DNA of 62,804 bases from the NCBI RefSeq assembly GCF_901447495.1, contig NZ_CABDWS010000007.1, forward strand, positions 1 to 62,804, given 5' to 3'. Positions 19,920-29,608 of this stretch are shown here, one piece after another (the first letter of the stretch is position 1; each line of letters starts with the position of its first letter). A program made the position numbers and the translations under genes. The notes beneath the pieces are model-generated. The model worked only from the letters and a program-made list of their open reading frames with translations, was not told where the DNA came from and ran no database searches. Source of the stretch: Haloimpatiens lingqiaonensis (lineage in GTDB: Bacteria; Bacillota; Clostridia; Clostridiales; Clostridiaceae).

Positions 19920-20800
19920 ATTTTCGTCCCACCCTTGTTAACATCCTCATTTATATCTCTGTGGTCTATAGCTACATTATGACCCTTATCTCTTAATTTT
20001 TGGTATATAGCGTTGGCTATGGTTACAGACCTATGTCTTCCACCAGTACATCCAATAGATATGATCAACTGTCTTTTTCCCTCCTTAATATAATTTGGTA
20101 TTAAAAAGTTAAGCATATCCTCAAGCTTATCTATAAAATCTGTAGTTTCCTTAAAATCCATAACATAATCCCTTACAGAGCTATCATTACCAGAATATTG
20201 CTTTAGCTCTGGTATATAGTATGGATTAGGTAAAAACCTTACATCAAATACTAAGTCTGAATCTAAAGGTATTCCATATTTAAATCCAAAAGATAAAACA
20301 TTTATCATTAATTTATTTTCTATTTGATCTTTATCTCCATATATATTTGTTATCTTTTGTCTCAACTCTCTAGTAGAAAGCTTAGTTGTATCTATAATAT
20401 GATTAGCCTTTTCTCTTACTTCTTTTAATCTTTCTCTTTCAGAGGCTATACCGGTTAAAATTCTTCCTTCAGGTGCTAAAGGATGTTTTCTTCTTGATTC
20501 CTTATATCTTTTTATTAAAACCTCATCACTAGCTTCTAAAAATAAAATTTCATAATGATATCCTTCAGCTTTAAAATAACTTAAACTGCTAAATAAATCA
20601 TCAAAGAATTTTCCACCTCTGATATCTATTACTAATGCTATTTTATCTATCTTACCTTCTGTTTGAAAACACGCCTCTGCAAACTTAGGTATTAAAGTAG
20701 TTGGTAGATTATCTACACAAAAATATCCCAAATCCTCCAAGCATCTTATAGCTTGTGTTTTTCCTGCTCCAGACAATCCTGTAACTATTACAAATTTCAT
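19916..20800 (-). CDS. rapZ: RapZ/YvcJ nucleotide-binding protein
   Basis: A P-loop protein that in E. coli guides decay of the GlmZ small RNA and so controls glucosamine-6-phosphate synthase; Bacillus YvcJ hydrolyses GTP. Walker A GLSGAGKT is at 8-15. The conserved C-terminal [12 protein letters not shown] block (about 250-261) marks the domain that binds RNA or metabolite. The 294 residues match the family. It is first in rapZ-yvcK-whiA-ytoI, and an AAGGTG site precedes the ATG. Its link here to glmM (60.6 kb) and murB is functional rather than positional. Confidence 0.96.
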   Translation of the reverse strand: MKFVIVTGLSGAGKTQAIRCLEDLGYFCVDNLPTTLIPKFAEACFQTEGKIDKIALVIDIRGGKFFDDLFSSLSYFKAEGYHYEILFLEASDEVLIKRYKESRRKHPLAPEGRILTGIASERERLKEVREKANHIIDTTKLSTRELRQKITNIYGDKDQIENKLMINVLSFGFKYGIPLDSDLVFDVRFLPNPYYIPELKQYSGNDSSVRDYVMDFKETTDFIDKLEDMLNFLIPNYIKEGKRQLIISIGCTGGRHRSVTIANAIYQKLRDKGHNVAIDHRDINEDVNKGGTKI

Positions 20801-20919
20801 ATAAGAGCACCTTCCTATCTTTATTACTATTACAGTTTTATTTTATTATTATAACACAAAATATACTACTGTAACTACTGTATTACTTTCCCTGTTCACA
20901 CACATGGCAAACCAAAATA

Positions 20920-20955
20920 AAAAAGTACCACTAGAATATTGATGCATTCTAGTGG
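20920..20955 (-). terminator. Rho-independent terminator after hisC
   Basis: CCACTAGAAT (20928-20937) and ATTCTAGTGG (20946-20955) form a perfect 10-bp stem with an 8-base loop. On the minus strand ACTTTTTTATTTT follows. It starts 9 bp after the hisC stop and closes the transcript before rapZ. Confidence 0.9.
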
Positions 20956-20964
20956 TTTCTTTTA

Positions 20965-22053
20965 CTATTGTAAACTGTTTTTTAAAGCTTCTATGAATTT
21001 TTTATTCTGTTCCATAGTTCCTATAGTAACTCTCATCCAACCTGGCATACCTAATAAGTATCCTGGTCTAATTATTAAGCCTTGCTTTAATAATTTATCA
21101 AATACTTCCTTATCATCAGTCTTAGTGTCAACCATTATAAAGTTAGCATTAGTTTTCTCGTATGGAAGTCCTAGTTTTTCAAATTCCCCGTAAAGATATT
21201 CTTTTCCAGCTTTATTTTCTTCATAAACTTTGTTTAGGAATTCTTGATCCTTAACAGCTGCTGTAGCTGCCCTTTGAGCAAATAAGTTTACATCAAATGG
21301 TCCTATTACCCTATTAAAATATCCTACCAATTCTTCATGAGCTATTCCATATCCACATCTTAATGAAGCTAGTCCATATGCCTTTGAAAAAGTTCTCAAT
21401 ACTATCATATTTGGATATTTATTAAAGTAATTTAAGGCATCTGGGAAATCTTTGTCTGTAACATATTCTATATATGCCTCATCCATTATTATAATAACAT
21501 GCTCTGGTATTTTATCTAGAATTTTTTCAAACTCTTCCTTAGTAAATATAGTTCCTGTTGGATTGTTTGGATTGCAGAACCATATTATTTTTGTCTTATC
21601 CGTTATGGCTCCCACCATTTTTTCTATATCTAAAGCATTATTCTTCATAGGTATCGATATAGCTTTAGCACCCATTAATTTAGCCCCTGCTTCATAACGT
21701 GGAAAAGTAACTTGTCCCATTATGCATTCATCCCCTGGGTTTAATAGGGTGTTGCATATAATTCTTATTAATGAATCTGAACCTGTACCTAGAAATACTT
21801 CTTCTGGTTTAACATTTAATTTTGCTGCTATAGCATGTTTTAATTCATAGTTAGATGCATCAGGATACATTTGTGGTTCTTCTAAGGTCTTTATTATTGC
21901 TTCTTTAGCCTTTGGCGAACATCCTAATGGATTTTCATTAGAAGCTAGTTTTATAACTTCTTCTAAACCAAGTTCCCTTTTCACCTCACTTATAGGTTTA
22001 CCAGCCTTATACATATTTAAGCTCAGTATTTCTTCTCTTATTTCGTATTTCAT
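20965..22053 (-). CDS. hisC: Histidinol-phosphate aminotransferase (class I/II PLP enzyme)
   Basis: A fold-type I PLP aminotransferase that usually makes histidinol phosphate from imidazole acetol phosphate. FCNPNNPTGT (about 155-164), MDEAYIEY and the PLP-lysine segment RTFSKAYGLASLRCGYG (about 217-233) are present. I set the start at the ATG at 22053 because GGGGGG lies five bases upstream and residues from there (MKYEIREEIL) fit the family; the longer frame starting at 22104 would run through a hairpin. No other his genes are nearby, so it may act on another substrate, for example aromatic or cobamide-related amino acids. It has its own terminator. Confidence 0.82.
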   Translation of the reverse strand: MKYEIREEILSLNMYKAGKPISEVKRELGLEEVIKLASNENPLGCSPKAKEAIIKTLEEPQMYPDASNYELKHAIAAKLNVKPEEVFLGTGSDSLIRIICNTLLNPGDECIMGQVTFPRYEAGAKLMGAKAISIPMKNNALDIEKMVGAITDKTKIIWFCNPNNPTGTIFTKEEFEKILDKIPEHVIIIMDEAYIEYVTDKDFPDALNYFNKYPNMIVLRTFSKAYGLASLRCGYGIAHEELVGYFNRVIGPFDVNLFAQRAATAAVKDQEFLNKVYEENKAGKEYLYGEFEKLGLPYEKTNANFIMVDTKTDDKEVFDKLLKQGLIIRPGYLLGMPGWMRVTIGTMEQNKKFIEALKNSLQ

Positions 22054-22099
22054 AACAAACCCCCCATTTATTTTAATAAAATTTTGAATTATCAAACTT

Positions 22100-22159
22100 T
22101 TCAATATAAAATTAATGGTTATTTACACTTATGTAAATATCCATTAATTTTATATTGAA
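22100..22159. repeat. Perfect 19-bp inverted repeat between murB and hisC
   Basis: TTCAATATAAAATTAATGG (22100-22118) is exactly complementary to 22141-22159. Inside, ATTTACA (22121-22127) pairs with TGTAAAT (22133-22139), giving a hairpin of about 27 bp. It begins 5 bp after the murB stop and ends about 46 bp before the hisC start. The lack of a T-run makes it an unusual terminator. Confidence 0.8.
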
Positions 22160-22163
22160 CTTA

Positions 22164-23078
22164 TTATTCTTCTCCAATTATTCTAACCTCTGGTTGAAGC
22201 TCTACACCAAAGTTTTCTTTCACTGTTTTCTGAACCACCTGAATAAGATCTAATATATCCTTAGCAGTAGCTTCTCCTTTATTTATCACAAAGCCTGCAT
22301 GCTTTTCTGATACCTGTGCCCCACCTACGGATACACCTTTCAAATTACTTTCTTCAATTAATCTACCAGCAAAATATCCCTCAGGTCTTTTAAATGTACT
22401 TCCTGCAGAGGGGTATTCTAAAGGTTGCTTTTCCTTTCTTTTAGAAGCTAATTCAGAAATTCTATTCATTATCTTTTCTTTATCACCCATATGTAATCTA
22501 AAAGTAACTTTTAAAACTATATATCCATATTTAAGTATACCACTTTTTCTATAGCCTAGCTCTAATTCTTCCTTAGAAAACTCTAATATTTCTCCATCTT
22601 TATTTAAAACTACTGCACTTTCTATCACTTTGGATATTTCTCCATCATAGGCTCCAGCATTCATTGCTACAGCTCCGCCAATACTTCCTGGAATTCCACT
22701 GCTGAATTCTAGTCCTGTAAGCCCAGCCTTTGCTGCCTTATTACTAACACTACATAGAACTGCTCCACTTTCTGCAACTACACGCTCTCCTGTAATCTCA
22801 ATGTTGTTTAATTTAGAAGTTTTAATTACTACTCCCCTTATTCCACCATCTTTAACAAGAAGATTAGATCCATTTCCAATTATATAATAAGGTAATTCAT
22901 GCTCTTTACAAAGCTTTATTATATTAATAATTTCATCACATTTTTTTGGTGTTACTAATATATCACAAGGTCCTCCTACTTTGAAGGATGTATGATTTTT
23001 CATAGGCTCATCTAATAATATATCTTCTGGTTCTAATATAGATTTTATTAAAAAGCTAAAATCTTTGTATTCATTCAT
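22164..23078 (-). CDS. murB: UDP-N-acetylenolpyruvoylglucosamine reductase
   Basis: It reduces enolpyruvyl-UDP-GlcNAc to UDP-MurNAc with NADPH and FAD, in the cytoplasm, for peptidoglycan. FAD-binding [11 protein letters not shown] lies near 59-69 and [21 protein letters not shown]-like residues near 128-148 (the key GSIGG and NAGAY are clear). The type IIa active-site segment [10 protein letters not shown] lies near 224-233 with its catalytic Ser, and the C-terminal Glu is in QPEVRIIGE. The 304-aa length fits. AAAAGGAGATAT precedes the ATG. It follows the PHP gene by about 60 bp and is probably in the uvrC-PHP-murB transcript. Confidence 0.96.
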   Translation of the reverse strand: MNEYKDFSFLIKSILEPEDILLDEPMKNHTSFKVGGPCDILVTPKKCDEIINIIKLCKEHELPYYIIGNGSNLLVKDGGIRGVVIKTSKLNNIEITGERVVAESGAVLCSVSNKAAKAGLTGLEFSSGIPGSIGGAVAMNAGAYDGEISKVIESAVVLNKDGEILEFSKEELELGYRKSGILKYGYIVLKVTFRLHMGDKEKIMNRISELASKRKEKQPLEYPSAGSTFKRPEGYFAGRLIEESNLKGVSVGGAQVSEKHAGFVINKGEATAKDILDLIQVVQKTVKENFGVELQPEVRIIGEE

Positions 23079-23137
23079 ATTATATCTCCTTTTAGCATTT
23101 TATATTGATACATATAGTATAATTTATATAATATGCG

Positions 23138-23872
23138 TTAATCAATAACTATGTCAATAGCTTTTCCCTTTTGCTTTAAATAATCTAACAAATCCTTTTG
23201 CTTTCTATTTATAATCAATTCCTCTGGCATTCCCACTGATTCCAATATTAACTCTGCTTCTTTAAAATCACCTATGGCTGTGGCAAAATGTGCATCACTA
23301 TTTATTATTATTCTTGTACCATACTTTTTACAAAGTGCAGCTATTTTTGAACAAGTATCCTTACTTCCTATCCTTGAACTTACAAAGGAGCTATTATTTA
23401 TTTCTAATAATATATTTTTCTCCTTAGCTTTTTTTACTATTTCCTCTTCATAAATAGGAAAGGACGGGTTACCTGGGTGCCCAATTATATCTACATAGGG
23501 ATTATCCATAACTTTTATCACCGCATTAGTATTTTCCTCTATACTACCTGGTTCTATACACACATCGTGTAAGCTGGCTATTACAAAGTCTAAATTCTTC
23601 AATATTCTCTCAGGTATATCTAAATTTCCTTCAAAATCAATTATATTGGCTTCGCAGCCTCTTAATATTTTTACCCCTTGCATTTCCCTAGGTATTACCT
23701 TTAAATTTGCAAAATAAAATATATGAGGGCCTCCTGGCATTTTAGGACCATGTTCTGCAGAACCAAGTATTTTCAACCCTTTTTTACTAGCTTCATTTAT
23801 ATTTTCTAATAATGTACTATATGCATGACCACTTACAATTGTATGGGTATGAAGATCTGATATATACTTCAT
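23138..23872 (-). CDS. PHP-domain phosphoesterase, YcdX-like
   Basis: A stand-alone PHP (polymerase and histidinol phosphatase) domain protein of about 244 aa with the metal-binding set DLHTHT near 6-11, the His in [18 protein letters not shown] and SDAHF. The pattern matches the YcdX group of three-zinc phosphatases; the natural substrate is uncertain. I place the start at the ATG at 23872: AAAGGAAG lies upstream, and this leaves one base after the uvrC stop. The GTG three codons earlier overlaps uvrC. It is translationally coupled to uvrC, but any role in repair is only a guess from position. Confidence 0.85.
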   Translation of the reverse strand: MKYISDLHTHTIVSGHAYSTLLENINEASKKGLKILGSAEHGPKMPGGPHIFYFANLKVIPREMQGVKILRGCEANIIDFEGNLDIPERILKNLDFVIASLHDVCIEPGSIEENTNAVIKVMDNPYVDIIGHPGNPSFPIYEEEIVKKAKEKNILLEINNSSFVSSRIGSKDTCSKIAALCKKYGTRIIINSDAHFATAIGDFKEAELILESVGMPEELIINRKQKDLLDYLKQKGKAIDIVID

Positions 23873-23873
23873 A

Positions 23874-25760
23874 TTATACACTTCCTTTGCTTTTTTTAAA
23901 GTATTCCAGTATGCTATCTGCTACCTGAGAATTTATAGATGGTGTGCTAATAAGCTCTTCATAGGATGCTTTCTTAATGTTTTCTACGCTTCCAAACTTC
24001 TTTAAAAGTTCCTTTCTCCTAGTTGACCCTACTAGCGGTATGTCTTCTAGCACAGAATGTAATACTCTTTTTTCTCTTAAACTTCTATGATAAGTAATGG
24101 CAAATCTATGAACTTCATCCTGTATTCTAGTTATGAGTTTCATAACACTAGAATCTCTTTTTAAAATTATCTCCTCTTCCCTGAATATTAAACCTCTTGT
24201 ACGATGTTTATCATCTTTAACCATTCCACATACAGGAATTTTCAAATTAAATTCCCTCAAAACTTCATAGGCTACATTTACCTGTCCTATGCCGCCATCC
24301 ATTAGTATTAAATCTGGAAAAACACAAAATTTTCCTACACTATACTCTAAATTTTTTTCTTTTATGTGTTCTATTTCTTTAAATCCATGAGAAAACCTTC
24401 TTGAAAGAATTTCTCTCATACTGTCATAGTCATTAGGTCCTACTACTTCTTTTATTTTAAATCTTCTATAATCACTAGATTTAGGCTTTCCATTTTCAAA
24501 AACCACCATACTTCCTACGGAATCCACCCCCTGAATATTTGATATATCATAGGCCTCTATTCTTTCTGGGGTTCTTTCTAAATGGAGAATTTCTGTAAGT
24601 TCCTCTAAGGTTTTATTATTCATCTCTTTATCCATTATGTATTTCAGCTTAAAGCCTTCTAGTGTTATTTTAGCATTTTTCATAACCATTTGCATTAATT
24701 GGTATCTTTTACCTTTGGATGGGGTTTTTATTTCTACCTTTCCTTGTTTTTTTAATGAAAGCCATTCTTCCAAAAGCTCTCTTTCCTCTATGTCCGGTAC
24801 TAAAATATTTTTAGGTATAAAGGCTGTTCCACCATAAAATTCTTTTATAAAGGTGCTTATTATATTTCCTTGGCTGCTTCCTGAGGTTTCCTCAAATATA
24901 AAGTGTTCCCTTCCTATAATCTTACCATTTCTTAAAAAGAAAACCTGAACACAAGTATCCTTTTCATCCATGTAAAGATTTATGTAATCTTCATTTTCAA
25001 AATTTCCAAATATTATCTTTTGTTTTTCAGAAACCTTGTTTACTGCTTCTAATTTATCCCTTAAGGAAGCTGCCTTTTCAAACTCTAAATTTTCAGCAGC
25101 TTTCATCATTTCATTTTGCAATTGATTCTTTAAAGTTTTATCTTTTCCCAGTAATAATTCTATTACATCGTCAACTATTTTTCCATATTGATCTTTAGAA
25201 ATATATGCTGCACAGGGTGCTTTACAAATACCTATATGATAATTCAAACAAGGCCTTATATTAGATTTAAATTCTACGTCCTCACTTTTTATTATTTTTT
25301 TACAAGTTCTAAGGGGAAATATTTTTTTTATTAATAAAGTTATCTCTTTTACCACGGAATACTCAGGATAAGGTCCAAAATACTTTGCCCCATCTTTAAC
25401 TTTATTTCTAGCTATAATTACCCTTGGAAAATCCTCATTTAAAGTTACCTTTATAAAGGGATATCCCTTGTCATCCTTTAACAATATGTTATATTTAGGT
25501 TTATATTTTTTTATTAAATTACATTCTAATATCAACGCTTCCATTTCAGAGTCAGTAATAATATACTCAAATTCGCTTATGTGTTTCACCATTTGTTTAA
25601 CCTTTTCAGGATGATTTTTAGAACTCTGAAAATATTGTCTCACTCTATTTTTTAAAATTTTTGCTTTTCCCACATATATAACTGTACCTACAGAATTTTT
25701 CATTATATATACTCCAGGTTTTTCTGGAAGCATCTTCAAATGGTATTTAAAATCAAACAT
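23874..25760 (-). CDS. uvrC: Excinuclease ABC subunit C
   Basis: The dual-incision nuclease of nucleotide excision repair. The N-terminal GIY-YIG domain ([21 protein letters not shown], residues about 12-32, quoted here by its ends KPGVYIM and VIYVGKAK) makes the 3' cut. A UvrB-binding UVR motif lies near 200-235, the RNase H-like domain for the 5' cut is at about 380-540 with [15 protein letters not shown], and a helix-hairpin-helix pair is at the end. It is complete at 628 aa. GGAGGAAGTT precedes the ATG at 25760; an upstream in-frame TTG is part of the ribosome site. No LexA box was seen here, unlike uvrB. Confidence 0.96.
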   Translation of the reverse strand: MFDFKYHLKMLPEKPGVYIMKNSVGTVIYVGKAKILKNRVRQYFQSSKNHPEKVKQMVKHISEFEYIITDSEMEALILECNLIKKYKPKYNILLKDDKGYPFIKVTLNEDFPRVIIARNKVKDGAKYFGPYPEYSVVKEITLLIKKIFPLRTCKKIIKSEDVEFKSNIRPCLNYHIGICKAPCAAYISKDQYGKIVDDVIELLLGKDKTLKNQLQNEMMKAAENLEFEKAASLRDKLEAVNKVSEKQKIIFGNFENEDYINLYMDEKDTCVQVFFLRNGKIIGREHFIFEETSGSSQGNIISTFIKEFYGGTAFIPKNILVPDIEERELLEEWLSLKKQGKVEIKTPSKGKRYQLMQMVMKNAKITLEGFKLKYIMDKEMNNKTLEELTEILHLERTPERIEAYDISNIQGVDSVGSMVVFENGKPKSSDYRRFKIKEVVGPNDYDSMREILSRRFSHGFKEIEHIKEKNLEYSVGKFCVFPDLILMDGGIGQVNVAYEVLREFNLKIPVCGMVKDDKHRTRGLIFREEEIILKRDSSVMKLITRIQDEVHRFAITYHRSLREKRVLHSVLEDIPLVGSTRRKELLKKFGSVENIKKASYEELISTPSINSQVADSILEYFKKSKGSV

Positions 25761-25823
25761 AACTTCCTCCAAAGCAACAGTAAATTTTATTTTAAATAGC
25801 TCATAAAAATAATATGCAACTTT

Positions 25824-26429
25824 CTAGAATAGTATAAAAGGAAGCCTATATATTACATACATAAGTCCCACCATCATTATTATTTCCTCTACTATTATTC
25901 CTACCTTTGAACCAGTAGAAAAATTTACCGGAGTTTTATATTTCTTATTTTTAAAGGGATAAAAAATGGGAACTCCTCTTTTTGTAAACATATCACATAT
26001 CAAATGCATACCATATCCTATTAAAAAATAATATGTAATTTGATGTATTCCATACATTTTTCCTAAATAAGAAGCTATTAAGGTAAATAACACCATACCT
26101 ACTATACTGTGGGTTATTCCCTCTCTATGTGAAGAAAAACCTATCATTATCAGTATAAATCCTAATACCTTGACTATAGGCTTATTAAAGCAAAAATGAT
26201 CTAATAAGAGAGTAATTAAACCCATACCTACATAAACAGCAACCTTTGTAGCCTTGTTTTTAAAAGGCAGGATATACTTATTTAGTATACCCTTAGGATG
26301 ATCTGCATCCGGCAATAGTGAAGCTATTCCCACTACTACTATGCCTATATAACTAAACTTGCCAGGTAACTTATCACATAAACCTATATAAGTTACTATT
26401 CCTATGCCAGCATGAGTTTTTCCAGTCAT
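25824..26429 (-). CDS. YdjM-type inner-membrane hydrolase-like protein
   Basis: A 201-aa polytopic membrane protein of the YdjM/DUF457 group (LexA-regulated or 'metal-dependent hydrolase' proteins). It begins MTGKTHAGIG and carries the conserved PDADHPKG, SHREGITHS and GYGMHLICDMFTKRGV segments, whose His and Asp residues resemble a metal site. Four to five hydrophobic helices are visible. The family's reaction is not established. AGGAGGATAGTAC precedes the ATG. It lies 28 bp after the PBP gene and about 60 bp before uvrC on the same strand; YdjM relatives in E. coli are SOS-induced, but no LexA box is visible here. Confidence 0.8.
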   Translation of the reverse strand: MTGKTHAGIGIVTYIGLCDKLPGKFSYIGIVVVGIASLLPDADHPKGILNKYILPFKNKATKVAVYVGMGLITLLLDHFCFNKPIVKVLGFILIMIGFSSHREGITHSIVGMVLFTLIASYLGKMYGIHQITYYFLIGYGMHLICDMFTKRGVPIFYPFKNKKYKTPVNFSTGSKVGIIVEEIIMMVGLMYVIYRLPFILF

Positions 26430-26456
26430 GTACTATCCTCCTATAACTTAATAAAA

Positions 26457-27884
26457 TTACTTATTCACAGCTTCATTTATTACCCCTGTAGCTACTCTAG
26501 TGGCAATTCCTCCTCCAGTTCCTCCATTTTCCACAATTACAGCTATGGCAATTTGGGGGTTTTGGTATGGAGCAAATCCTATGAACCAAGAATGAGGTGT
26601 AGAATTCTCTGAACCATCATCCTTATGATCTGCTGTTCCTGTTTTTCCACATATAGCTACCTTTGAATTTTTAGCTGCCCTTGCAGTACCTTGTTGTACT
26701 GTTTTTCTCATAAATTCTTCTATTGTATCAGCATTTTCTTTGCTGGTAATTTGTCCAATACTCTCTGCGGAAATATTCTTGATGGTTTTATTATTAGAAT
26801 TAGTTATTTTGTTCACTATTTTAGGCTTCATCATTACCCCGTCATTGGCTATAGTTGAAGCTACAAGCGCCATTTGCATAGGCGTAGCTAACACACCACT
26901 TTGACCTATAGCACTTTGAGCTATATTTCCCTTTTCGTAGTTTTTATATTTTGGAAATTTACTATTATCTATAGTAACTCCTATAGAAGGTATATTTTTA
27001 TTAAAAAAGAATTTTTCTGCTGTTTCCCTGAGTTTATCATTGCCAAGTTCCATACCTAATGTTCCAAAATACACATTACTTGAGTGCACAAAAGCCTGTT
27101 GAAAATCTATATTTCCAAGTACTTCTCCATTATAGTTTGATAACTTTTCTTTGCTATTAAACATTATTTTACCCTTATCTTGAATCCTCTTGTTCATTAT
27201 TCCATCTATATTTTCCAACGCGCTTACAGATGTAAGTGTTTTAAACACTGAGCCTGGAGGATACATTCCTGAAACAGCCCTATTTATAAGGGGAAAGTTT
27301 CCATCTGTACTTATTTTTTTCCAATTCACCTCCGATAATCCATTGGGGTTAAAGCCTGGTTTAGAAACCATGGCTAATATTTCTCCAGTCTTAGGATTCA
27401 ATGCCACTACTGCACCCTTGTTGTCACCTAATAAGTCATATGCCTTCTTTTGGATATTATAATCTAAAGAAGTTATTAAATTATATCCTTTTTTTTCTGC
27501 TTCTTTGCTTTTAAAATTAAATACACTGTATATATCTATACTATCTAATGCCATTAATTCTTTATCATATCTTTTTTCCATACCTGTTAATCCGTACTTT
27601 TCATCTTCATATCCTAAGGCATGAACAAATAAATCATTATATAAATATTTTCTAGTTTGCTTATCTCCATTTTTAGAGCTTTCTGCAAGGGATTTCATAT
27701 TTTTATCATATATAGTTCCCCTTAATATAGCATTTCTCTTAGCCCACAATCTTCTATTATCTGCTCTAGTTACCAATTTAGGTCCTAAAAATATTTCAAA
27801 ATATGTTATATAAACCACTAAACCTAAAAAAAGCAATAGAAAAATTATCATTACCTTTTTAATATTTTGTGAAATATCCTTCAT
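26457..27884 (-). CDS. Class B penicillin-binding protein (peptidoglycan transpeptidase)
   Basis: A 475-aa monofunctional transpeptidase that cross-links peptidoglycan outside the membrane. It has a short cytoplasmic tail, one membrane anchor (about 10-32) and a small dimerisation region. The penicillin-binding domain carries SxxK (S212-V-F-K215), SSN at 268-270 and KTGT at 414-417. All catalytic residues are intact. It is short for class B proteins, like the PbpA/SpoVD-related set found next to RodA/FtsW in Clostridia and Actinobacteria. It follows the RodA/FtsW gene by 2 bp, so the pair probably form a glycosyltransferase-transpeptidase complex. Whether it acts in elongation, division or sporulation cannot be read here. 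Confidence 0.93.
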   Translation of the reverse strand: MKDISQNIKKVMIIFLLLFLGLVVYITYFEIFLGPKLVTRADNRRLWAKRNAILRGTIYDKNMKSLAESSKNGDKQTRKYLYNDLFVHALGYEDEKYGLTGMEKRYDKELMALDSIDIYSVFNFKSKEAEKKGYNLITSLDYNIQKKAYDLLGDNKGAVVALNPKTGEILAMVSKPGFNPNGLSEVNWKKISTDGNFPLINRAVSGMYPPGSVFKTLTSVSALENIDGIMNKRIQDKGKIMFNSKEKLSNYNGEVLGNIDFQQAFVHSSNVYFGTLGMELGNDKLRETAEKFFFNKNIPSIGVTIDNSKFPKYKNYEKGNIAQSAIGQSGVLATPMQMALVASTIANDGVMMKPKIVNKITNSNNKTIKNISAESIGQITSKENADTIEEFMRKTVQQGTARAAKNSKVAICGKTGTADHKDDGSENSTPHSWFIGFAPYQNPQIAIAVIVENGGTGGGIATRVATGVINEAVNK

Positions 27885-27886
27885 TT

Positions 27887-29089
27887 TTACACTCCCTCTT
27901 CAGAAATCTTTTGTAATATACCCAAGGAGAAAAATGTTATTATCATTGAACTTCCCCCATAGCTAACAAGGGGTAGTGTTATTCCAGTAAGAGGTATGAT
28001 GCTCATAACACCACCTATTATTACTAGAACCTGAGAAGCTATGGTTGCACTGTACCCTACTGCTAGTAACCTGGAAAAATTATTATTAGCTCTTAAAGCA
28101 GCCCTGCTACATCTATAAAACAATATAAAATACAATATGATAATTGCTATGCCTGTGAGTAAACCAAGTTCTTCACATATGGCAGCAAATATAAAGTCCG
28201 TTTGATTTATTGGCACAAAATTAGGATATCCTAATCCCAATCCTGATCCAAATAATCCTCCACTGGCTATAGCTATTAAAGATTGTACTATCTGCATGGA
28301 TTCATTAGATGCATATTTTAAAGGATCTTTCCATATCATTATTCTAAGTCTTACGTGGCCAAAAAGCTTATAACTTATAAATCCACCTATTATGAATAAT
28401 CCTATGCAGGTAGCTACATACTTAAATTTAGAAGTAGCTATATAAAGCATAGTAACTGAAATTCCAAAAAATATTAGTGCAGATCCTAAATCCTTCTGAA
28501 GAACCATAAATCCTAGTGAAATCATAACCACTATGGCTGGTTCTATAAGATTTTTGAAGCTTTCGTATTCTTTTAATGCAGAAGCTAAGTATGCAACTAA
28601 AAATAATTTCCCGAATTCCGATGGCTGAAATTTAACACCAAATACAGTAATCCAGTTTTTTGAACCAAATTGTTCTGGTGCAAACAAAGTTCCTAAAGAC
28701 ATGACTACTACAGTGACAACTAGATATAAATATCTTAAATTTTTAAATCTTTCTAAGTCAGGTAAAAGCACTACTATAAATATAAAACCTGCTACTCCCA
28801 TAGAAAACCATATTAACTGTTTTATAGCCACTGTATTGTCTAATCTATATAAAACCCCTATGCCTATAATAGATAATATGCTGCTTATAATAAGTATAAA
28901 TTTATCTCCATCAGGAAAAAATCTTCTTATAATAAAATGTGAGTAGCCTATAAGTATAATTATAAGTACTGCCATTATTATTGCACCCTTATCAAAGGTT
29001 TTTTTTATTAAAAACAAATCTAAAAAAATTATACAACATAGTAAATAAGTATATCTTAAAAGCTTTTTTTCATCGGCTAAATAATTCAT
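27887..29089 (-). CDS. SEDS peptidoglycan glycosyltransferase (FtsW/RodA family)
   Basis: A 400-aa integral membrane protein with about ten hydrophobic helices and SEDS hallmarks: the periplasmic loop with FGSKNWI and QPSEFGKL, the DLGSALIF region, and PLTGITLPLVSYGGSSM near the C-terminus. SEDS proteins polymerise lipid II and work with a partner class B PBP, which here is the next gene. It belongs to the group encoded with FHA-domain proteins, common in Clostridia. Distinguishing RodA from FtsW by eye is unsafe. The gene lies 17 bp after the FHA gene. Confidence 0.93.
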   Translation of the reverse strand: MNYLADEKKLLRYTYLLCCIIFLDLFLIKKTFDKGAIIMAVLIIILIGYSHFIIRRFFPDGDKFILIISSILSIIGIGVLYRLDNTVAIKQLIWFSMGVAGFIFIVVLLPDLERFKNLRYLYLVVTVVVMSLGTLFAPEQFGSKNWITVFGVKFQPSEFGKLFLVAYLASALKEYESFKNLIEPAIVVMISLGFMVLQKDLGSALIFFGISVTMLYIATSKFKYVATCIGLFIIGGFISYKLFGHVRLRIMIWKDPLKYASNESMQIVQSLIAIASGGLFGSGLGLGYPNFVPINQTDFIFAAICEELGLLTGIAIIILYFILFYRCSRAALRANNNFSRLLAVGYSATIASQVLVIIGGVMSIIPLTGITLPLVSYGGSSMIITFFSLGILQKISEEGV

Positions 29090-29106
29090 GGAGAATGCCC
29101 CCTATA

Positions 29107-29550
29107 TTATCCTATAATTTTGAACATAGAGTTGCCTATTTTTACTATATCTCCTGCACTCAAATAGGTTTTTTCTTCTATGGCTTCATCATTTACAAAA
29201 GTACCATTAGTACTATTTAAATCTTCTATTACACAACTATTATTCTTTAAAAATATTTTTGCATGATATCCTGAAACATATTCATCTGCTAAAACCAAGG
29301 TGTTGTCCTCTTTTCTTCCAATGGTTATCCAATCTCCCATAGGAATCACACTACCCTCTTTCAAAACTTCATTTCCCTTTATCTCTATAACCTCTAATCC
29401 ATATTTCTTTCTTCTTCCTTTTTTCCTGCGCCCTGTATCTTTTATATCCTTGTACATTATTTTTAGAATAAAAAAGATTATTACGTATATTATAGCTATT
29501 ATGGCTATAGTAAATATTTTAGATATAAAACTAAATTTACTTAGATCCAT
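29107..29550 (-). CDS. Membrane-anchored FHA-domain protein
   Basis: About 147 aa: one N-terminal membrane helix (about 8-30), a basic linker (RRKKGRRKK), and a C-terminal forkhead-associated domain (about 65-145) with the phosphothreonine-binding GRKEDN, SGYHAKI and NSTNGTFVN signatures. FHA domains bind phosphothreonine made by Ser/Thr kinases such as PrkC. Placed first in an operon with RodA/FtsW and a PBP, it probably links such signalling to wall synthesis, as FhaB-type proteins do in Actinobacteria. No kinase or phosphatase gene is in the window. The ATG at 29550 has AAGGTGA five bases upstream, better than the GTG at 29559. Confidence 0.9.
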   Translation of the reverse strand: MDLSKFSFISKIFTIAIIAIIYVIIFFILKIMYKDIKDTGRRKKGRRKKYGLEVIEIKGNEVLKEGSVIPMGDWITIGRKEDNTLVLADEYVSGYHAKIFLKNNSCVIEDLNSTNGTFVNDEAIEEKTYLSAGDIVKIGNSMFKIIG

Positions 29551-29570
29551 GAAACTCACCTTCTTTTTAC

Positions 29571-29606
29571 AAAATACAATAGACTAGGCTATACTAGTCT
29601 ATTGTA
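29571..29606 (-). terminator. Terminator after uvrA
   Basis: TACAATAGACTAG (29575-29587) pairs perfectly with CTAGTCTATTGTA (29594-29606) around a 6-base loop, and the minus strand continues TTTTGTAAAAAG. It begins three bases after the uvrA stop and separates uvrBA from the FHA operon. Confidence 0.85.
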
Positions 29607-29608
29607 AA

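Noticed and set aside
22054-22104. Upstream extension of hisC to 22104
   Set aside because: The extra 17 residues would run through the right side of a hairpin and lack a ribosome site; GGGGGG precedes the ATG at 22053.
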